A DNA stretch of 64,000 bases from positions 54,665,053-54,729,052 of the forward strand of contig CM060732.1 in NCBI GenBank assembly GCA_030704615.1. The letters are read 5' to 3'. This document shows positions 58,732-64,000 of this stretch, one piece after another. The position numbers and the translations under genes are program-made. The notes beneath the pieces are model-generated. The model was not told the DNA's origin. It ran no database searches and was given only the letters and a program-made list of their open reading frames with translations. The stretch comes from Takakia lepidozioides. Its lineage: Eukaryota; Streptophyta; Takakiopsida; Takakiales; Takakiaceae. Each line of letters opens with the position of its first letter. The stretch's first letter is position 1.

Positions 58732-58911
58732 ATTGTGTGGACTAGTGATTGCCATAGTGGGCAACATAGTGGCAGCCTAGTGACTGACTAGTTGAAGCCT
58801 AGTGGTTGGACTAGTGGCTGGACTAGTGGTGGACTAGTGCGTGGCGTGCACATGTGTTGTGTGGTTTTGGACAACGATGTAGTTGTGTAGCGATATGTAT
58901 GCGCACGACAG
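58732..58911 (+). repeat. LTR segment R, copy 2 (extra, at the right border)
   Basis: Starts ATTGTGTGGAC without the TG of copy 1, after L has lost its CA end; ends at the Copia junction. Confidence 0.8.
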
Positions 58912-61305
58912 CTTGTATCCCTTTGTTAACTGATCATAGCCAACAAATATACATTTGATTGATTTAGAATCTAGTTTGCCTCTGTCTTCCTTGGCAATGC
59001 GAACATAGGTAGGGCATCCAAAGATACGAAAATGGCTTAAGTTAGGTTTTTCACCTGAGAATTTTTCGTATGGAGTCACACCTGAGTTTGCTCTCGTTGG
59101 GGAGCGATTTAATAAGTATGCCGCAGTATTTACAGCTTCTGTCCATAGGAGCCTAGGTATATGTTTCTCCAAAATCATGCTTAGGGCGTATTCAAGCAGA
59201 GTGCGATTCTTACGTTCTGCGACTCCATTTTGATGCGGCGTACGAGATTGAGTTAATTGACGTTGAATGCCATGTGTATTGCAGTAGTCCACAAAATCTT
59301 GAGAGATGAACTCTCCTCCACGATCAGTGTGCAAACATTTGATCCGTTTTTCAGTGGTTGTCTCGATCATCTCCTTAAAGATTCGAAATTTCTTAAGTGC
59401 TTCATCCTTGCTCTTTAGAAAATATACCCAAGTCATCCTGCTGAAGTCATCTGTGACAGCCATGAAATATTTTGATCCTGATAATGAAGCTGTACACATG
59501 GGACCACAAAGATCTATATGCACGAGATCGAGGGTACCTTTAGCTCGATATTGGCTTTGTCGGGGAACCCTTTCTCTGTGTTGCTTTCCAACAAGACAGC
59601 CTGGACATGTCTCAGATAGGAGCGGCAACTCAGGCAAACCGGTAGCTTTGTTGCGATTTGACAGAAAATGCAAGCTTTGGAAATTCAGGTGGCCAAGGCG
59701 TTTGTGCTAGAGTCGTGTTGTTTGGCAGATATCAACAGCTACATTTGCCTGTGTGCACATGTTGGACTCTAAACATGTTGCAGTGTCCAGTTCATAGAGC
59801 CCATTCATGGGATCTCTTACGCAACGAACAACAATCTCCCTTGGTTGATGTTTGTCAACAATTAAGCATTTTCTAGTGCCGAAAATTGATAGATGACCAC
59901 TGTTAGCTAAAGCTCCAACAGAAATCAATTTTTTCCGCAAGCCAGGAACGTACAAAACATCTGTGATGCGTTTTATTGATCCGCTTGGGGAATGAAATTT
60001 TGCATGACCTTTTCCTTTCACACTGTGGTGATGTCCTCTGGCAGACTTGACTCTAGAAGAACTGGCAGTCTCTCGGATGTTATGCAAAAGATTTTTGTTT
60101 CCAGCAACATGTTTGCTAGCACCAGAATCAACGTACCACTCTTTGTCATCTTCTTCCGTAAAAGAAAGAGCAAGAGCCTCTTGCTCAGCTTCCATACAAG
60201 CAGTCGCCGCTTCAAGCATCTCAGCGATGGTTTTTGAAGCGTCACTCTCGTACTGCTCGTTTGATTCACAATCCTCTTCTACTGCGTTCACTTGTTTGGC
60301 TCGTTGTTTGAGAATTTCTTCATATGGCACAGCACAATGTTTTGCCCAGTGCCCAAACCTTCCGCATCGGTTGCATCTGCTTCGCTTCTTGTCAAACGCT
60401 TGTTTCCCACCTCCAAGCTCCTTGTCATCGTCAAAGTGTTTGCGAGCATGGGATAACTTCCGAAATTTAACCCATAATGCTTCCTCGTCCTTCTTCTTGT
60501 TGCGGAGTTCACGTCTGCTTTCTTCATGAAGAAGCTTAGCTATAATCTCTTCCATAGATGGAAGGTCCCTCTGACTGGGTATTGACTGCACATAAAACTC
60601 GTAGCTTTCAGGGAGAGCATTTAATACCATTTCCACAATGATATCATCAGAAATTTTCTCACCAAATCCCGCAAGTTGATTCAGGAGATCTTTGACACTT
60701 TCTAGGAAGCTCTCCATTGGAGCATCTTCCTCCATCTTGAGGTTCGTCAGTTTGTTCCTAATGAGTAATCTACGAGAAGAGGCTTCGACTTAATACAGCC
60801 TTGACAGGGTGTCCCAAATCTCCTTGGGTTCTCGCAGGTTTTGGATGTAAGGGATGATCTTGTCTGAGACAGACAAGTTTATGATCGTGAGAGCCCTTCT
60901 TTTGTGACGATCGAAAACCTCTTCTTCACCTTCACCTGACCATGTGACATCCTCTTCTACAAAGTCAAGAAGATCTTCTCTCATAAGAATATTACGAATC
61001 TTAAACTTCCAAATACTGTAGTTTGACTGACCTATAAGGTTGTTGGCCTCGGTGATAGAATTTTCTATGAGATGAGACATGATGGCAACGAAATCTGAGA
61101 ACACGTCTTCGGTTAGATAGACACTACGACAGTCGACAGATACTCTATTGCTTTGGAGCAGTGCTCCACAAAGACTTTAAAAAAAAAATGATGAAGACTC
61201 CCTGTCTACAACAACGTACGGATGGTGGAGCAGTGCTACACACTAGAGGTTTTCCTAGTACCTCTAATACTTTCAACATTCCCCTTCTGACTAGCTCTGA
61301 TACCA
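58912..61305 (-). mobile_element. Copia element, 5' part: gag, protease, integrase
   Basis: One minus-strand frame from 61104, broken by TAA at 60790-60792 and TAG at 59707-59709. gag (NNLIGQSNYSIWKFKIRNIL), zinc knuckle CNRCGRFGHWAKHC, protease WYVDSGASKHV, the HKRLGHLN integrase zinc region (its preceding Trp is now the TAG), integrase core DLVHIDLCGP, HTDRGGEFIS and NGVAERKNRTLLE (D, D, E), ending at CIFVGYDQLTKGYKL where the methyltransferase retroelement was inserted. The polyprotein continues at 41002. The tRNA-Met primer site TGGTATCAGAGC is just inside the LTR (61294-61305). Confidence 0.93.
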
Positions 61306-61565
61306 TGATAAAAATGAAGAGCACTATACAGCCAAGGATCTAGAACCGGAATACAACAACAATCCTGCCAGAGTAAGGCCAGCAATATATACACAAGTGG
61401 CACCGCTAAGCCTACTAAATGTAAAGGGCTCAATTAAGTAGAAGAGCCACTACTCCTACGTAGTCAATAACTGTGCTCCTATACAGTCGGTGATCATGTG
61501 GACATCACTAAAGTTCGCTTAATTAGCCGGACGGTGTGCTGCAGGAAGGTCTGATAATTCTAACA
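61306..61565 (-). repeat. Copia 5' LTR, 260 bp
   Basis: Minus strand starts TGTTAGAATTATCAGACC and ends TTTTTATCA, directly followed by the primer-binding site. Contains GTGTATATATTGC as TATA box. It abuts the F-box gene after the codons for GGDGGL. No matching 3' LTR in the window. Confidence 0.9.
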
Positions 61566-61954
61566 GAGACCTCCATCCCCACCAACAATCTTATGATCTC
61601 TTTGTCCCCTGAAAGTGCCTAAATATTCTTCAAGGAAATCAAGGTCCATATCCTGCCAGTCATCCCGTGTGCTATTATAAATCAACATGCACTCGGGGTA
61701 ATAGAGTTCACACAACCAGAAATATTGCTCCCCACGAAGAGGACCTTCACTGCAGACTTCCAGGAAAACAGGATCAGTTGGCAAGAGTTCCATCGCTTAC
61801 ACACCAACCGCAGGTTGCAAAAGCTCGAATAGGGCAAGCGCACCAACACTATGTCCAGTAAGTCGGATGGCAATCTACTCCAGACCGCCTTCTCCAACAC
61901 CACTGTCGGATCCATCACCACTCCTGATTCCGAATCAAAGGCGAAATCACACAT
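61566..61954 (-). pseudogene. F-box/kelch gene, N-terminal half
   Basis: Begins with ATG at 61954 (or 61915, MDPTVVLEKAVWSRLP). The F-box is VWSRLPSDLLDIVLVRLPYS followed by LRLVCKRWN. A frameshift near 61795 leads to LLPTDPVFLEVCSEGP, GEQYFWLCELYYPECM and HKIVGGDGGL, where the Copia LTR starts. The F-box binds SKP1 in SCF ubiquitin ligases. The remainder of the gene is at 38740-39466. Divergent to XRCC3, with starts 337 bp apart. Confidence 0.85.
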
Positions 61955-62290
61955 GTAAACGATACAGCGCAGACTCTCCCAGCAGCAAATTCAGTGGCCT
62001 CCCAACCCTTCTAGCACCTCAAGAGACGCTGGTGGATCCAGAGAGGGAAGAAGAACTGTAGCTTAGCAGACGAGCGTACTTGTTCGTTACAGAACTCCAC
62101 AGACATTCATCCGTTGTAGCCGTGAGTCGTAGATGGATAACGGGGAGAATTCTTCCATAACATTCATCTTCCATTCAAAAGTGTGGTTGGCGGGCTGTGT
62201 CTCTTCTCTCGCTGCTCTTCTGGAATTGGAAGAGAAGGACACGGATTTCTCAAGCACAGATTGTTCTGCCTCCAATTCGTTGCGGTTGGA
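61955..62290. promoter_or_regulatory. Divergent promoter region F-box / XRCC3
   Basis: The only sequence between the two start codons, so both promoters and 5' untranslated regions must overlap or adjoin here. No clear TATA box. An 82-codon plus-strand frame (62133-62381) in another phase may be a chance frame. Confidence 0.45.
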
Positions 62291-63700
62291 ATGCTTCGAT
62301 CCCGAAGCTCTGCGCCTACTGCAGTTCCTGCGATCACGCAGGGAAAAAATAAGAAGTGTAGTGTGGGGTGTCCGATCTTGAACTCCTTTCTCAGGGGTGG
62401 AATTCCCTGCGGAAGTGTAACGGAGCTGGTAGGGGAGTGTGGCTCTGGAAAGACGCTGCTTTCGCTGCAAATGCTTCTCACTGTGCAGCTCCCCGTCTGC
62501 TTGGGTGGCCTGGAGGGGAGATCTCTATACATTTACACCGAGGGTCGATATCCTGGAGCACGACTGCTTGAGCTTGCAGAAGTTATGACAGAGGCTCGGA
62601 GGCTGTCGGGTGACAATTGCAACGATCCCGGAGGTGTATGCCGTAATGGAACGTTGCATGCGCCGAAGCTGAGAAGAGTAGACGAAAATCGGAGAGACAA
62701 CGACCCGGGTATATTGGCGTCTGACCGTGAGGGGAGAGGGGACAATGAACGTAGAAAAATTGAGCTTCACTGCTTGGATGCAAGTATACCTGGCGTGGAT
62801 AGGAGTGGATTCCAAAGATCAAGTCTCGCTACATCAAGGCATTTTCGAGAGGATGAGGAAAATAGAAAAGATTCGTTCTGCGTGAATGGCAGGATAGGAT
62901 CTGGTGACCGAGGAGATGAGCCTTACTGCACCAATCTTAAGGAATGTGAAAGATACAGCATGGAGAATAGAAGCAGGGGAACACCGTTTGCAAAACGAAG
63001 GCAAGATGAGATCGATAATCAACATCTGAAATGCCTTCGAGATCGCCATCTATGTGACAAGGTTTTTGTAAAAGAAGTTCAGACTATTGAAGAGCTCCTT
63101 AACCTTTTAGACAATCAAGCACGACGGCTCCTGAACCACAGGTTTCTTATGCCAGTGAAGCTCATCATAATTGACTCTGTAGCTGCACTATTCCGATCCA
63201 ATTTTGAGAACACGAAAGGTGACCTCGTGAAAAGAGCAGTCCTCTTCTTCCGGCTTGCAGGTTTACTGAAGCAGTATGCAGAGCAATTCAATATTGCCAT
63301 TGTGGTCACGAACCAGGTTGTTGACTGCTTTGATACTCCAGATATGGCCGGCCACCACTTGGAACCTTATCAGAAGGGAGACCTTGAGAGTATGATGACT
63401 TCAGGCAGAGGTGTTCGACCAGCTTTAGGAATTTCTTGGGCTCACTGCATTAACACGAGGCTATTTTTGTCCATTATGCCTCAGAGTAGTCCAAGCTGGT
63501 CTGAAGAGATCTCCCAAAACCATGTAATGGATGAGATGCATGGGATTGGCAAAGGTAACTGTGCACCTCTTCAGCAGCATTCCAACAAAGCCGCCATTGT
63601 TGGACGACAGTTGCAGGTTGTGTTTGCACCCCATCTGCCTCGTGCTTCATGTGACTTTATTGTCACCAGAGAAGGAATTCGAGGTGTTCCAGTGGGATGA
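62291..63700 (+). CDS. XRCC3: XRCC3-like RAD51 paralogue
   Basis: 469 codons without introns from the ATG at 62291. RAD51 paralogue that works with RAD51C in homologous recombination in the nucleus. KKCSVGCPILNSFLRGGIP, Walker A GECGSGKT (residues 48-55), LGGLEGRSLYIYTEG, FVKEVQTIEELLNLL, Walker B LIIIDSVAALFR (Asp285), VVTNQVVDCF and LGISWAHCINTRLF match XRCC3 in order. Human and Arabidopsis proteins are ~300-350 residues; the excess is a charged, Arg/Glu/Asp-rich insertion at residues ~105-240 between the arm after Walker A and the FVKEV strand. It is open throughout. A retained intron (GT at 62610, AG at 63061) is an alternative, but it would break the frame (452 bp). The frame is open 36 codons upstream without another ATG. 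Probably functional. Confidence 0.88.
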   Translation: MLRSRSSAPTAVPAITQGKNKKCSVGCPILNSFLRGGIPCGSVTELVGECGSGKTLLSLQMLLTVQLPVCLGGLEGRSLYIYTEGRYPGARLLELAEVMTEARRLSGDNCNDPGGVCRNGTLHAPKLRRVDENRRDNDPGILASDREGRGDNERRKIELHCLDASIPGVDRSGFQRSSLATSRHFREDEENRKDSFCVNGRIGSGDRGDEPYCTNLKECERYSMENRSRGTPFAKRRQDEIDNQHLKCLRDRHLCDKVFVKEVQTIEELLNLLDNQARRLLNHRFLMPVKLIIIDSVAALFRSNFENTKGDLVKRAVLFFRLAGLLKQYAEQFNIAIVVTNQVVDCFDTPDMAGHHLEPYQKGDLESMMTSGRGVRPALGISWAHCINTRLFLSIMPQSSPSWSEEISQNHVMDEMHGIGKGNCAPLQQHSNKAAIVGRQLQVVFAPHLPRASCDFIVTREGIRGVPVG

Positions 63701-64000
63701 CTGCTGTCAAAGAAGATAATGTGCACTTAGTAGGGTACATCTCATCAGCTCTCCACTCTCCAGTCATTCTAACTCCAGTTATTTTGCTGACAGTTACTTT
63801 AAAGAGCTTACCTTTGTTGTTTCTACACTTGACAGTTGTGGCCCCCTTCTCTTTATCTTGACCTTTAAGCTTTCCTCCTTTTTCGGTCTTCCAGAGCCCC
63901 ATTCACAACTGGTTTATCTCATTCCTGGAACACCATCAGCTGCATCAAGTTTTGTGTATGAACTTGGGCCAGATACACAATATATCAAGCTGGTGGTCTT
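63701..64000. other. 3' flank of XRCC3
   Basis: No gene recognised; a minus-strand 79-codon frame at 63663-63902 looks spurious. Confidence 0.4.

Larger units (their letters stand above)
41003..58911 (+). mobile_element. Retroelement with gag, protease, cytosine methyltransferase and PHD finger
   Basis: Interrupts the Copia between codons reading GYKL and YNSSS. It is 17.9 kb long, of which 9.5 kb is a later DNA transposon; the element itself is ~8.4 kb. Order: LTR part (41005-41330), ~2.7 kb non-coding leader with tandem repeats, gag (44.1-45.4 kb), retropepsin-like segment (46.2-46.6 kb), C5 methyltransferase (46.9-47.8 and 57.3-57.5 kb), PHD finger (57.8-58.0 kb), then LTR parts (58223-58911). 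I find no reverse transcriptase, RNase H or integrase, so it must have depended on another element. Repeated end sequences are arranged L-internal-R-L-R rather than R-L-internal-R-L, a circular permutation. Reading frames carry several frameshifts and stops, so the copy is inactive. Confidence 0.85.

Noticed and set aside
58732-58911. Interpreting the extra R segment as a simple solo LTR beside the retroelement
   Set aside because: A solo LTR would contain both R and L with its own target duplication; here only R is present and it joins L directly on one side and Copia on the other.
1-64000. CRISPR arrays, rRNA genes, intact tRNA genes, prokaryotic operons
   Set aside because: None seen; repeats are eukaryotic transposons, satellites and microsatellites, and the tRNA-like boxes belong to SINEs without cloverleaf closure.

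Overview
The window is nuclear DNA of a green plant. It holds a mitochondrial-type NFS1 cysteine desulfurase, a membrane-anchored prolyl 4-hydroxylase, a plastid-type alpha-amylase relative, an F-box/kelch gene, an XRCC3 recombinase and PPR repeats. Introns of 100-700 bp, tRNA-derived SINEs, Copia sequences and low gene density fit a large, repeat-rich genome. The mixture of DUF7869-type elements, a retroelement with its own cytosine methyltransferase, and PPR arrays suggests a seedless plant (fern, lycophyte, bryophyte) or charophyte; I cannot resolve it further from sequence alone.

Layout. 0-8 kb: a decayed DUF7869-type transposase-like element (minus strand, running off the left edge), a 259-bp MITE, several copies of a 26-bp palindrome and a fragment of an FCP1/NIF-type phosphatase-like gene. 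9-16 kb: an LTR-like patch and an 11-exon alpha-amylase locus whose splice structure is almost intact but whose catalytic residues are largely replaced. 17.6-19.0 kb: intact intronless NFS1. 22.9-24.1 kb: intronless, frameshifted copy of an organellar 5'-3' exonuclease gene. 25.4-28.9 kb: an eight-exon prolyl 4-hydroxylase model that closes perfectly in frame. 29-37.7 kb: SINEs, a second DUF7869-type copy, an array of long palindromes, a ~337-bp repeat and a 352-bp hAT MITE with a perfect 8-bp target duplication.

38.7-62.0 kb is a four-level nest. An F-box/kelch gene (minus) is split by a Copia element (39.5-61.6 kb). The Copia is split by a retroelement (41.0-58.9 kb) that encodes gag, a retropepsin-like segment, a C5 cytosine methyltransferase and a PHD finger, but no recognisable reverse transcriptase or integrase. 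The methyltransferase gene is in turn split inside its motif X by a 9,534-bp DNA transposon (47,782-57,315) with 16-bp terminal inverted repeats, an 8-bp target duplication (GTTTTACC) and iterated subterminal motifs. This transposon carries the remains of a large protein of a family I cannot name (zinc-finger-like N-terminus and three conserved acidic motifs that could form a DDD triad) plus PPR-gene fragments. Removing it with one copy of the 8-bp duplication restores the methyltransferase frame exactly, so its borders are known to the base. It is the best candidate for an undescribed system here.

62.3-63.7 kb: an intronless XRCC3-like gene (plus strand), divergent from the F-box gene, with an unusual ~135-residue charged insertion. 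The genes that look functional are NFS1, the prolyl 4-hydroxylase and probably XRCC3; nothing suggests they form a pathway together.
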